A stretch of DNA of 12,051 nucleotides from Deltaproteobacteria bacterium (GCA_023250495.1 JAHFAP010000078.1:1-12051), one strand, 5' to 3'; positions 1-7,213 are shown, numbered from the stretch's first letter. Made by a program: numbers and translations. The notes: a model not told the origin generated them from the letters alone.

Positions 1-913
1 TGCTCTCGCGCACCCGAGATGCGGAACGGTCCAAAAACCGTCTTTCTTCGTCCGTAAGCTCTATTTCAATGACCTCTTCCACTCCTCCCGCGCCCAGTTT
101 GACCGGTACGCCGAAGTAAATGTCGCGCAAGCCGTATTCTCCATCTAGATAGGCTGAGCAGGGCATGATTCTCTTTTTGTCCTTAATGATCGCCTCGGCC
201 ATCTCCGCCACTGCGGCGCCTGGAGCGACGAAGGCGCTGCCGGTTTTGAGGAGCTTCACGATCTCGCCACCAGCATTGATGGTTCGGTCAATGATCTTCT
301 GAATCTTGTGGCACTCTAGAAGCTGAGTGAGCGGAATTCCAGAAACCGTGCAGTACCTCGGCAGGGGCACCATCTCGTCGCCATGGCCGCCTAGAACCAG
401 GGCTTGGACATCCTCGGCCGAAACCGATAACTCATCGGCGATAAAGGCGCGGAAGCGGCAGGAGTCCAGCACGCCCGACTGTCCCAGGACGCGGTTTCGG
501 GCAAGGCCGCTCAGCCGCCAGGCCAGATAGGTCATCGCGTCCAGAGGGTTGGTGACCACGACGAGGACGCAGTCAGGGGACCAGCGCACCACCTCCTGAA
601 CAACGGACTCTACGATTTTCCGGTTTACATTCAGGAGATCCTCCCGGCTCATCCCGGGCTTGCGCGGCACACCTGAGGTGATGACCACGAGATCCGAGCC
701 AGCGGTCGCCTCGTAGCTCTGGCTCCCCACGACTTTGAGGTCAAAGTTGCTGAGAGGACCGGACTCCCAAAGATCCAAGGCTTTGCCTTCCGCCAGCCCT
801 TCGACAACATCGACCAGGACAATATCTCCCAGTTCCTTGGCCGCAATCCATTGCGCCGCTGACGCGCCGACATTTCCCGCGCCGACAATGGTGATCTTAG
901 ATCTCGTTGTCAT
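1..913 (-). CDS. mdh: Malate dehydrogenase (LDH-like type), 3' end cut by the window edge
   Basis: NAD-dependent malate dehydrogenase, cytoplasmic, interconverting malate and oxaloacetate. About 304 residues are visible; the family usually has 305-320, so only a few C-terminal residues are missing. Visible motifs are the Rossmann loop GAGNVG at residues 11-16, the acidic residue D35 that binds the NAD ribose, the substrate loop GVPRKPGMSR at 81-90 (R84 and R90), TNPLD at 121-125, D150 and R153 in GVLDSCR, and the catalytic H177 in GGHGDEM. Arginine at position 84, rather than glutamine, indicates malate and not lactate as substrate. The ATG at 913-911 follows a good AGGAGA ribosome site, and only 12 bases separate it from the stop of the Mo oxidoreductase gene. 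It therefore very probably lies in the same leftward transcript. No terminator is visible between the two genes. Confidence 0.95.
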   Translation of the reverse strand, partial: MTTRSKITIVGAGNVGASAAQWIAAKELGDIVLVDVVEGLAEGKALDLWESGPLSNFDLKVVGSQSYEATAGSDLVVITSGVPRKPGMSREDLLNVNRKIVESVVQEVVRWSPDCVLVVVTNPLDAMTYLAWRLSGLARNRVLGQSGVLDSCRFRAFIADELSVSAEDVQALVLGGHGDEMVPLPRYCTVSGIPLTQLLECHKIQKIIDRTINAGGEIVKLLKTGSAFVAPGAAVAEMAEAIIKDKKRIMPCSAYLDGEYGLRDIYFGVPVKLGAGGVEEVIEIELTDEERRFLDRSASRVRES

Positions 914-925
914 CGCTTCTCTCCT

Positions 926-3900
926 TTACACTCTCACCAGCTTCACTCTAGTGTCATAGAAGCTCGCGCTGCCGCCGATGAGGTCCGTAAGTCCCGTGGT
1001 TCTCATTCCTTCGTCGAGCAGCAGGACCGAATTGGCGCACAGGCCACGGGCCCGTCTCGGATCTCCCTTGACGACTTTCCCGTCCACGGTGACGTCGCGC
1101 GCCCCATACGCCCAGTGGCCGAAGTGCCAGGAGACGGCGACGACTCCGGGCCGGATTCCCTGCATCGTTTTGACTTTTCCCTTGATGATCTGTTTCAGGC
1201 CGTTGCCCAAATCCAAACTCCCTTCGGGATTGGTCCGGGAAACGAGCTTGACTTCGGCACCGTCGGCGAGTCCGATGCGCAGCGCGTCGCTCTTATTCAT
1301 CAGGACGAAATTCTCCGGTTGCAGGGCGATGTTGGTCCAGTAATTCCCAATCGTCCGCGAGTGGCCGCCGAAGATTTCCTTGAAGGTGATGACGGCGAAG
1401 GGAAAGTCGCGGTCGTCCACGAGCTTGCCGGTGCTGTGGCGGATCGGCTCGTAGCGCGGCACGCCGCGAAAGTTCTGACCGGTCATGCTGTCCTTGGCGA
1501 GAGCGACCGTTTCGACGTAGAGATTCCAGAGCTTGCCGAATGGGTGGCCGAGGTAGTCCCCGTCGTAGAGTTTCTTGAAGTCCTCGAAGCGCCCGCCCCT
1601 GTTGAGGACGTAGACGGCGCGCCGCCAGTTCTTCTCCCCAACGGATCTGATCCACTTCGCTTCGTCAAAGACCGCTCGAGGCAAGTGGCGCCTGGCCTTG
1701 CGGAAGATCTCGAGCTCCTCTTCACTCGCTTCCGCAACCTCGTCCCCTGGCTTGTCGCCGAGAGCGACGTTCGCAATCGCTTTGAGGTAGAAATCCTCCG
1801 GGCGAGAGAAATCTAGGCCGGGCGCGAAGCCGTCCTTGCCATAGCCTGGCAAGTTCAGCTTCGCGGCAATCGCCAGCATCACCGCCTCCATGGAGATCGG
1901 CATCTCCTCGCCCGCGACCTGAACGATCTCGGGGATCGGAGCGGCAATCGGCTGGCGGATCTTTAGTGTCTTCGTCGCCGTGGTCGGAGGCGAGCCGAGA
2001 AATGCCCACCGCTCCACATAGGTGAGGTCCGGAAAGATGTAATCGGCGTACATGGAGGTCTCGCCGATGACAACGTCGGTAGCGATGAAGAGTGGAATCG
2101 TATTCGGGTTCGTGAGCATTTCCACCTGCGGTCCGCCGGCAGGATTCGCCAGCACGGGCGTTCCCTTGTGGAGCCAGACGGCCGTAACCGGATAGGGATA
2201 GCCGTCGGCCGCGGCCGGGATCACCTCGGTGTAAACTCCGCTGGTAAACGGAAACCACGGCCGCTTAGCCGGATAGCTGTTGAACAGAGTCGATTTTTCG
2301 TAAGCGCTTCCTTCCCGCGTAAGCTTGATCCCGAACGCGGTGAGTTTTTCCGCGTGCTGCTTGCCAAGATCAAAGGGCTGATGCTCCTTCCCGCCCATGC
2401 CGGCCCATGCCCCGCCTCCGCCGGTGAGACCGCCCTTCCAGTCGGGGTTGCCGATAAGTAGATTGAGGTTGAGAACCGCCTGGGAAGTGTAATAGCCATT
2501 GGTGTGGGCTGACGCGCCGCGATAATGATCAATCCCGGCCTTCTTGCCGTGGGAGGTGAACTCCTCGGCCAGCTCCGCGATCAGCTTCGGAGCCAAACCG
2601 GCGATGGCCGCGAATTCTTCGAGCGACTTTTCAAAGGCCGCCTCTTTGAGGAGTTGAAAGGCGCTCTTGACTCGGATGCCGCGCGGGGCGGTCTCGACGA
2701 CGAGGTCACCCTCAACGGCGTTCTTCTCGTCGTTGGGCTCTACGGGTATCAGCCGACCTCCGCGCGAGACCACAAAAGGATCGAACTCGTACTCCTTGCC
2801 GTCCTGCGTCGTCCGCTTCTCTTTCTTGGCCAGGCCGATCTCAGAGGCCCGGAGGAACGCGCCGGGCTGGCCGCTGTCGTTGAGCTTCACGAGCCAGCTC
2901 GCATTGGTCCAACTCTTCTCTGCGTCCTCTTTGGCCGCCGCCTTGTTGGCGTTTTCCAGGAATTTTTTATCGTAGCGTTCATGCTCGATGATCCAGCGGA
3001 TCATCGCCAGAGCCAAAGCCTGGTCGCCGCTCCCGGGCATGACCGGCACCCAGCGCCACGCCTTGGCTGCGGTCTTAGAGCAGCGCGGATCCACCACCGC
3101 GAACTTGAAGTTCCGCTCGACCAGGCTTCTGGTGATCTGCTCGGCCATCGGCGTCGGGCCGAAGTTCGCCTCGAAGGCGCCGGTGCCCCAGAAGATGGCG
3201 AACTCGGTGGAGAGAAAATCGGGCTTGAAGTGCGTCGGACCCGGCTGCCACTTACCCTCGTTGTGCTGCGACGTCACGAGGCTGGTGGCGATATGGCGGC
3301 TCACTTCACAGATGTTGAAGTGATCGTACCAGTTGACCGAGCCGAAGCCGCCGTAGGTGAAGCGCTTGGCGAAATCATTCCTTCCGGGCTCGATCCGTCC
3401 GGCCAGGAAGACGAAGCGATTGTTGATCGGACCGAGGTCAGGATGGTCGGCGTCGATGAGAAGATGGAGATGATCCTTATGCTTGGTCTTGAAATCGGCG
3501 ACGGTGAGCTTTTTATCCTGGATCGCCTTGACATCATCCGCCAGTTCCTTGGCGAGCTTTGCATCGTTCAGGACGAAAAGTTCTTTCAGGCCCGATACGC
3601 GCCGCTTCTCCTCTCCGGGAACATCTTTGAAGAGCGCGCCACCGTTCACGATCTCGTCGATGGCCTGCTCGAAAGGAATCGCCTGCCATTTATTTTCGCC
3701 GCGCTTGCCGGCGCGCTTCAGCACCTTGCGGATGCGATACGGGTCATACTGAATCTGGACGCTCGCCTGTCCCTTGGGGCAGAGTTTGGCATCGACGGGC
3801 GCTGCCTGGGTCGGTGGCGTGTTGTAGGCGATCTGAGGCAGCAAGTTGACCGGGCTGTAGGGGTTGCCGTCGAGCTTGACCAGGACGCCGTTGAGAATCT

Positions 3901-4156
3901 TGCCTTTGAACGTGCACTGAGTATTGCAGTTAAGGCACGCGCCGTAGATGATGTTTTCGGCCTTGGCCAGCTCGTACTCTTCGGTCGGTGATAGATAGCC
4001 CGCTTCTGCCCTGCTCAGAAGACTGAAGGCACGCTCGATCTGACTGCTAAGCAGCGTGCTTCCGCCTAAGAGGGCGGAGCCTTTGATGAATTTTCTGCGG
4101 TCGATTTTCGCGCAAACCGCATCTTTGATCCTTACAGCGTCTTGATTCGCTCCCAT
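926..4156 (-). CDS. Tat-exported molybdopterin oxidoreductase, catalytic subunit (TtrA/SrdA-like)
   Basis: Catalytic subunit, 1076 aa, of a DMSO-reductase-family respiratory complex. The twin-arginine motif DRRKFIK (R20-R21) predicts folded export to the periplasm. A [4Fe-4S] site is formed by C74, C77, C81 and C126. C283, in HFNICEVSRH, is the likely protein ligand to Mo or W, as in the Ttr, Psr and Nap clades. Pterin-binding stretches follow (GTGAFEANFGPTPM near 324-337, YRGASAHTNGYY near 545-556, glycine-rich 575-589). A C-terminal MopB dinucleotide-binding domain covers about 915-1076. An insert at about 175-260 precedes C283. The length is near TtrA and SrdA and longer than ArrA or PsrA. 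The ATG at 4156 was chosen because it follows GGGAGGAATAGCC and precedes the Tat motif; a reading starting at 4252 would add 32 residues overlapping the NrfD gene. The gene starts two bases after the NrfD stop. The substrate (tetrathionate, selenate, arsenate, another oxyanion or a sulfur compound) is not determined. Confidence 0.9.
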   Translation of the reverse strand: MGANQDAVRIKDAVCAKIDRRKFIKGSALLGGSTLLSSQIERAFSLLSRAEAGYLSPTEEYELAKAENIIYGACLNCNTQCTFKGKILNGVLVKLDGNPYSPVNLLPQIAYNTPPTQAAPVDAKLCPKGQASVQIQYDPYRIRKVLKRAGKRGENKWQAIPFEQAIDEIVNGGALFKDVPGEEKRRVSGLKELFVLNDAKLAKELADDVKAIQDKKLTVADFKTKHKDHLHLLIDADHPDLGPINNRFVFLAGRIEPGRNDFAKRFTYGGFGSVNWYDHFNICEVSRHIATSLVTSQHNEGKWQPGPTHFKPDFLSTEFAIFWGTGAFEANFGPTPMAEQITRSLVERNFKFAVVDPRCSKTAAKAWRWVPVMPGSGDQALALAMIRWIIEHERYDKKFLENANKAAAKEDAEKSWTNASWLVKLNDSGQPGAFLRASEIGLAKKEKRTTQDGKEYEFDPFVVSRGGRLIPVEPNDEKNAVEGDLVVETAPRGIRVKSAFQLLKEAAFEKSLEEFAAIAGLAPKLIAELAEEFTSHGKKAGIDHYRGASAHTNGYYTSQAVLNLNLLIGNPDWKGGLTGGGGAWAGMGGKEHQPFDLGKQHAEKLTAFGIKLTREGSAYEKSTLFNSYPAKRPWFPFTSGVYTEVIPAAADGYPYPVTAVWLHKGTPVLANPAGGPQVEMLTNPNTIPLFIATDVVIGETSMYADYIFPDLTYVERWAFLGSPPTTATKTLKIRQPIAAPIPEIVQVAGEEMPISMEAVMLAIAAKLNLPGYGKDGFAPGLDFSRPEDFYLKAIANVALGDKPGDEVAEASEEELEIFRKARRHLPRAVFDEAKWIRSVGEKNWRRAVYVLNRGGRFEDFKKLYDGDYLGHPFGKLWNLYVETVALAKDSMTGQNFRGVPRYEPIRHSTGKLVDDRDFPFAVITFKEIFGGHSRTIGNYWTNIALQPENFVLMNKSDALRIGLADGAEVKLVSRTNPEGSLDLGNGLKQIIKGKVKTMQGIRPGVVAVSWHFGHWAYGARDVTVDGKVVKGDPRRARGLCANSVLLLDEGMRTTGLTDLIGGSASFYDTRVKLVRV

Positions 4157-4158
4157 GG

Positions 4159-5373
4159 CTATTCCTCCCTCATCCGGACGATCGGCAGACTTCTGTAACC
4201 CATAGTGAAGAGGGCCACTCCAAGGCTCACCACAAAGAGCAACACCAGCCACTCATGGAGGCTGGGGAAGTAATAGAACTGCAAACGCGAATCAGTATAG
4301 GCATGCATTAATCCCTCCAACTCGGGCACGGCCAGTCCTGGGATGACGATGTTAAGGCGCACGCTCATGAAAGTTATAGCGATCAGTCCCGCCGCCAAAC
4401 CAACCAAATTCACCGCACGCGGCCAGAGGGAAAGAAGAATGATCGGGACGATGCTTCCCAAGATGAGATGGAAAATCCAGAAGACCCACCAGTAAGAGCC
4501 GAAGAGCATGAGCTTAAACCCGGCCACGTGCGAGGGGATGGAGCCCCAGAGGGTGATGGAGACCTCCGCCCATTCGAGGAGAAGATCAAACGCAAGCAGC
4601 CCAAGAGTGATCCTCCCGAGAAAGCTCACCAGCTCCTCATGTTCCTTTCCTCTCTCCGGCCAGAAGAAAGCGACGATGGCCGTGAGCAGAGCGCCGCCGG
4701 AAGCGAGCGCGCCTACCAGAAAGAGAATCGGATACAGAGCCGAATGCCAGTAAGGCCTGGCGCCAACAACGCCGAAGAGGGCGCCGACGCCGCCGTGGAA
4801 GGCGACCGCGAGGGGAATGCCGATCGTTCCCAGAGCGCGCACGATCTTTTTTTCTCTCTCCAGAATGGCGGGCGAGAGATCAAGGCGACCGAATGCGAGC
4901 CAGCGCGCGACGCTTCCTTCGATCCCGCCTCTGGCCGACCAGCGGACGAGATCCGGCCGCATTACAAACCAGGTCTCAACCAAAAGCAGGATGAAGTAGG
5001 CCGTATAGAGCCACACCATCCAGGCCATCATCGACTCCCACGCAAGGCTCGTGTAGACCTTCCAGAAGCGCCCCATGTGGCCGATGTCAAACCAAATCGA
5101 GAGAAGGGCCATGAAAAGCGTGATCAGCGCGGTGAAGAGAGCAAGCTTGCCGACCTTCTCCAGGCGCTCGACGCCGAAGACATAGACGAGAGAGGATAGC
5201 AGGAAGGCGCCCGCGGAGAGGCCGATGAAGTAAATGTACGCCGCGACCCAGAGGCCCCAGACCACATAGCTTCCATAGGCGGCCAGTTGGTGTCCGTAGA
5301 AAAGTCTCTGAGCGACGCCGATAAGTCCCAGGAGAAAGGCCGCAGCCCAAAGATAGGCGAGAGTTTTTTTCAT
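4159..5373 (-). CDS. NrfD/PsrC-family membrane subunit (TtrC-like quinone module)
   Basis: Integral membrane protein of 404 aa that anchors Mo/Fe-S oxidoreductases and exchanges electrons with the quinone pool. About nine or ten hydrophobic helices can be seen, near residues 5-21, 35-65, 76-95, 113-137, 183-205, 212-237, 253-272, 288-315, 321-340 and 372-393. The segment YGSYVVWGLWVAAYIYFIGL (33-52) and the later DIGHMGRFWKV and WESMMAW (about 96-118) are typical of NrfD, PsrC and HybB proteins. The ATG at 5373 follows GAGGGAGGGAAGAGCG. The preceding Fe-S gene ends 14 bases upstream and the Mo subunit begins two bases downstream, so the three are almost certainly one transcript and one complex. 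At 404 aa it is somewhat longer than the roughly 340-aa Salmonella TtrC, partly through the loop at about 140-180. Confidence 0.93.
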   Translation of the reverse strand: MKKTLAYLWAAAFLLGLIGVAQRLFYGHQLAAYGSYVVWGLWVAAYIYFIGLSAGAFLLSSLVYVFGVERLEKVGKLALFTALITLFMALLSIWFDIGHMGRFWKVYTSLAWESMMAWMVWLYTAYFILLLVETWFVMRPDLVRWSARGGIEGSVARWLAFGRLDLSPAILEREKKIVRALGTIGIPLAVAFHGGVGALFGVVGARPYWHSALYPILFLVGALASGGALLTAIVAFFWPERGKEHEELVSFLGRITLGLLAFDLLLEWAEVSITLWGSIPSHVAGFKLMLFGSYWWVFWIFHLILGSIVPIILLSLWPRAVNLVGLAAGLIAITFMSVRLNIVIPGLAVPELEGLMHAYTDSRLQFYYFPSLHEWLVLLFVVSLGVALFTMGYRSLPIVRMREE

Positions 5374-5387
5374 CGCTCTTCCCTCCC

Positions 5388-6242
5388 TCAGAGCAGATAG
5401 TAGACTTTCGGATTGGTCCCCATCTCTTCTTTGAGCCGCATCACATTCGGCTTGGCAGTCAGCTCCGCGACCAGGCTCTCGTGGTCATTGGCGTCGCCGA
5501 AATAGGTCGCCACACCGACGCAGGTGGTCACGCATGCGGGAAGCATCCCGGCGTTCAGGCGATGGGTACAGAACTGGCACTTGCGAACATTGCCAACGGG
5601 CGATCCGCCGTTTTTTCTGTCCCATTTCTTTCCGTATTCAGGCGCCGGGCTGGTCTCGTAGGGCTGCCGCTCCGGTGTCCCGTCGCTATAATTCTCGCCG
5701 AAGTCGAAGGTGCGGGCCGAATAGGGGCACGCGGTAATGCAATAGCGGCAGCCGATGCACTGCTCGTAGTTGATCTCGACGATTCCGTCCGGACGCTTGT
5801 AAGTGGCCTTCGCCGGGCAGACGGGCACGCATGGAGGGTTGTCACATTGCATGCAGGGCCGGGGAGTGAACCGTCGCGTAACGTGCGGGTATTCGCCGAT
5901 CTCCTCCTCCAGGACGGGCCGGTAGACGACGCCCGGAGGAAGGTGGTTTTCCGCAATGCATCCCACGGTGCAGGCCGAGCAGCCGATACACTTGCGCAGG
6001 TCGATCACCATGACCCATCGCCTCTGTTCGATCGGCTTCTTAAGCGCCCGCTGCAGCTCGCGCTGCATGCGCAGAAGCGGACTGTCACCATCGGGAAGCG
6101 CGGGTAGGGGCTTCTCCGCAGGAGGGGCTTCCGAGCCGGCCGATGTGCGCGGGATACCGGTTGCTACAGCGACGCCGGCCAACATCAGTTTGAGAAAATT
6201 CCGCCGTTCCTCATTCCTCTTGGAGACTTTTAATTTTCTCAT
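5388..6242 (-). CDS. Tat-exported four-cluster ferredoxin-like electron transfer subunit (TtrB-like)
   Basis: Periplasmic Fe-S subunit (284 aa) that passes electrons between the Mo subunit and the NrfD anchor. Residues 12-18 (ERRNFLK) form a twin-arginine motif followed by a hydrophobic stretch. Sixteen cysteines are arranged for four [4Fe-4S] clusters: C85/C88/C91/C95, C130/C133/C138/C142, C162/C165/C168/C172 and C222/C225/C237/C241. This is the DmsB/PsrB/TtrB arrangement, with the usual insert between the third and fourth groups. The ATG at 6242 has an excellent AGGAGG site seven bases upstream and is the first gene after the sigma-54 promoter at 6336-6321. An export signal on the Fe-S subunit as well as on the Mo subunit is also seen in Ttr and Srd-type complexes. 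Confidence 0.93.
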   Translation of the reverse strand: MRKLKVSKRNEERRNFLKLMLAGVAVATGIPRTSAGSEAPPAEKPLPALPDGDSPLLRMQRELQRALKKPIEQRRWVMVIDLRKCIGCSACTVGCIAENHLPPGVVYRPVLEEEIGEYPHVTRRFTPRPCMQCDNPPCVPVCPAKATYKRPDGIVEINYEQCIGCRYCITACPYSARTFDFGENYSDGTPERQPYETSPAPEYGKKWDRKNGGSPVGNVRKCQFCTHRLNAGMLPACVTTCVGVATYFGDANDHESLVAELTAKPNVMRLKEEMGTNPKVYYLL

Positions 6243-6320
6243 GCTCGCCTCCTGAGATTTTGTCCCGGCTTCATGAAATCAGCCGGACCAACGATTCTCC
6301 GGGCTACGAGCCAATGGCGG

Positions 6321-6336
6321 AGCAAGACTTATGCCA
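6321..6336 (-). promoter_or_regulatory. Sigma-54 (-24/-12) promoter of the Fe-S/NrfD/Mo/mdh operon
   Basis: On the minus strand this reads TGGCATAAGTCTTGCT, an almost ideal match to the sigma-54 consensus TGGCACG-N4-TTGCW, with GG and GC separated by exactly ten bases. It points toward the Fe-S gene. A start about 12 bases past the GC, near 6310, would give a leader of roughly 70 bases. A near-identical element stands before the porin gene at 10103-10088. The activator protein is not encoded in this window. Confidence 0.85.
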
Positions 6337-6371
6337 CCGTCCCACCCATAAGAATTTCAAATGGCCTGAGG

Positions 6372-6387
6372 GGCAAAGCTTATGAAA
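6372..6387 (-). promoter_or_regulatory. Degenerate second copy of the -24/-12-like element
   Basis: Minus strand TTTCATAAGCTTTGCC keeps the CATAAG core and TTTGC of the promoter at 6321-6336 but has TT in place of the essential GG, so it should not itself be a promoter. It lies 51 bp upstream of the real element. The CATAAG core recurs at the same 51-bp spacing upstream of the 10088-10103 promoter. It might be a decoy holoenzyme site, a regulator half-site or a decayed duplication. Confidence 0.35.
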
Positions 6388-6440
6388 GCGGGACAAAGAG
6401 CCAGCAATCTTTCGATGAGAACAAGGATTTTCCGAGCAGC

Positions 6441-6473
6441 TGAACTTTCGGCGAAACGGCTTTGCAAAGTTTC
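6441..6473. promoter_or_regulatory. Candidate enhancer (UAS) block, about 105 bp upstream of the sigma-54 element
   Basis: The block contains CTTTCGGCGAAAC, whose TTTCG and CGAAA arms are perfect inverted repeats about a single G. It also contains the ten-base palindrome CTTTGCAAAG and a flanking CGAAAC/GTTTCG pair. A similar block, with CTTTGGTGTGAAAG followed by CGTTCGAAAAG, lies at the same distance (106 bp) upstream of the porin promoter. Conserved position and internal dyads fit a binding site for a sigma-54 enhancer-binding protein. The protein is unknown. Confidence 0.5.
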
Positions 6474-6531
6474 GGGTGGGGAATGTGAAGGAGCGCTGAT
6501 GGTTTCTTCCTAAATCCAGTAAAATCCTCGG

Positions 6532-6553
6532 CTTCCTTTGCAGAACTAGGAAT
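6532..6553. promoter_or_regulatory. Distal conserved block shared with the porin upstream region
   Basis: Begins CTTCCTTTGCAG, identical over 12 bases to 10301-10312, and matches at 20 of 22 positions by eye to 10301-10322. It starts 196 bp upstream of the -24 element here and 198 bp upstream in the porin region. It is a second candidate activator-binding site or another conserved regulatory element of the pair. Confidence 0.5.
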
Positions 6554-6657
6554 TAAGACGGCAACAAAGACCAACGGTTGGCGAGAACGGTGCATAATGT
6601 CCTAATTTGTTTGAAACTAGAGGAGGAAGCTGACGGACTTCAAAAGGAGGTGAAGTC

Positions 6658-6708
6658 GTGTTTTTTCACCTAGCCCCCAAGCTCTCTCAGCATGTCGCCT
6701 TCCGGTAG
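6658..6708 (+). CDS. Possible 16-residue ORF with a perfect Shine-Dalgarno inside alternative hairpins
   Basis: A GTG codon begins a 16-residue frame (VFFHLAPKLSQHVAFR) ending in TAG. Seven bases upstream lies AAAAGGAGGTGA, a complete match to the 16S anti-Shine-Dalgarno. The Shine-Dalgarno sits in the loop of a GACTTC/GAAGTC stem (6636-6657). The AGGTGAA at 6648-6654 can instead pair with TTCACCT at 6665-6671, so two mutually exclusive hairpins are possible. I recognise no product. It could be a leader peptide, a small protein or chance, and no rightward gene follows within several hundred bases. Confidence 0.25.
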   Translation: MFFHLAPKLSQHVAFR

Positions 6709-6759
6709 AAAAGCGAAGTCCCCACTTCTGGGCGGGCTGTTGTGATTGCCACGTCTATC

Positions 6760-6818
6760 GTCTTTCCCGCTTTTCCATCCTCCCCATTGCTCCGGGCCGT
6801 TACCTAAGGGGGAAAGAC
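6760..6818. repeat. Inverted repeat with 9-bp perfect arms after the cytochrome operon
   Basis: GTCTTTCCC at 6760-6768 pairs perfectly with GGGAAAGAC at 6810-6818 across a 41-base loop, and the flanking CTAT (6754-6757) can pair with ATAG (6821-6824) past a small internal loop. It lies 15-73 bases past the stop of the leftward cytochrome gene. No U-run follows on either strand, so it is not a classical intrinsic terminator. It may stabilise the 3' end or bind a protein. Confidence 0.4.
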
Positions 6819-6832
6819 AATATAGCGATGCA

Positions 6833-7213
6833 TCATTTTTTGCAGAGCGTATGGATATAAGCGACGAGATCCAGGATGGCCTGTTTGTCTAACACCCCGC
6901 CCCACGCTGGCATCGCGGTTGAGTGGCCCATGCTCGCACCCCCATCCGTGATCATCTTGATTTTGTCAGCATCGGTAGGATGCTTCGTCGAGGTGCAGAA
7001 GTCTGCGGGTTTTGGGTTTAGTGCCGCACCTGAAGGCCCATCTCCCTTCCCACTTTTCCCATGACACCCATCACAACCGGCTTCACGGTACCAGAACCCT
7101 CCCTTCTTGGGGTCGCCTCCATCACCCCAAACAGGAGGACCGGCCAACAGCCCCACCAGAGAGACTCCTACTGCCGACAACTGAGATAGGTGCCAGAAAG
7201 TTTTCCTGTCCAT
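6833..7213 (-). CDS. Periplasmic monohaem cytochrome c (class I-like)
   Basis: Exported electron carrier of 126 aa. Residues 1-30 form a signal peptide with one arginine and one lysine and a hydrophobic core (VGVSLVGLLAG), probably cleaved before about residue 31. The haem c site is CDGCH at 47-51, and M101 in MPAWGG is a likely distal ligand. GGFWYREAGCDGCHG and the C-terminal DLVAYIHTL helix are typical of small class I cytochromes. It is the last gene of the leftward cluster. Its first 33 codons are 89% identical by eye at the DNA level to the truncated copy at 8341-8243. The start at 7213 gives the shared signal peptide; the GGAGG upstream is rather far (about 14 bases), with GGGG closer. 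Confidence 0.9.
   Translation of the reverse strand: MDRKTFWHLSQLSAVGVSLVGLLAGPPVWGDGGDPKKGGFWYREAGCDGCHGKSGKGDGPSGAALNPKPADFCTSTKHPTDADKIKMITDGGASMGHSTAMPAWGGVLDKQAILDLVAYIHTLCKK

Larger units (their letters stand above)
6243..6832. other. 590-base intergenic region upstream of the Mo-enzyme operon
   Basis: No convincing full-length gene lies here. From left to right it holds the leader of the Fe-S gene, the sigma-54 promoter (6321-6336) and a CATAAG core (6379-6384). Next come a dyad-rich block (about 6441-6473) and a block at 6532-6553 shared with the porin upstream region. Further right are a possible 16-residue ORF read rightward (6658-6708), a long-loop inverted repeat (6760-6818), and the 3' end of the cytochrome c gene at 6833. 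A short reading frame read leftward at 6380-6595 has no recognisable product and overlaps the shared regulatory blocks. Confidence 0.7.

Noticed and set aside
1115..1816. Plus-strand open frame of 233 codons
   Set aside because: Antisense to the C-terminal half of the Mo subunit, with a low-complexity composition typical of mirrored GC-rich codons.
2525..3991. Long open frame of 488 codons on the plus strand
   Set aside because: It lies wholly antisense to the Mo oxidoreductase gene, whose motifs are certain. The frame is a codon-bias mirror and its translation shows no recognisable domain or plausible ribosome site.
4468..5199. Plus-strand open frame of 243 codons, highly charged
   Set aside because: Antisense to the NrfD membrane subunit. 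Charged composition is what hydrophobic codons give when read on the other strand.
6530..6545. GG...GC pattern in GGCTTCCTTTGC as a rightward sigma-54 promoter
   Set aside because: The GG and GC are eight bases apart rather than ten, and the matching block at 10301 lacks the GG.
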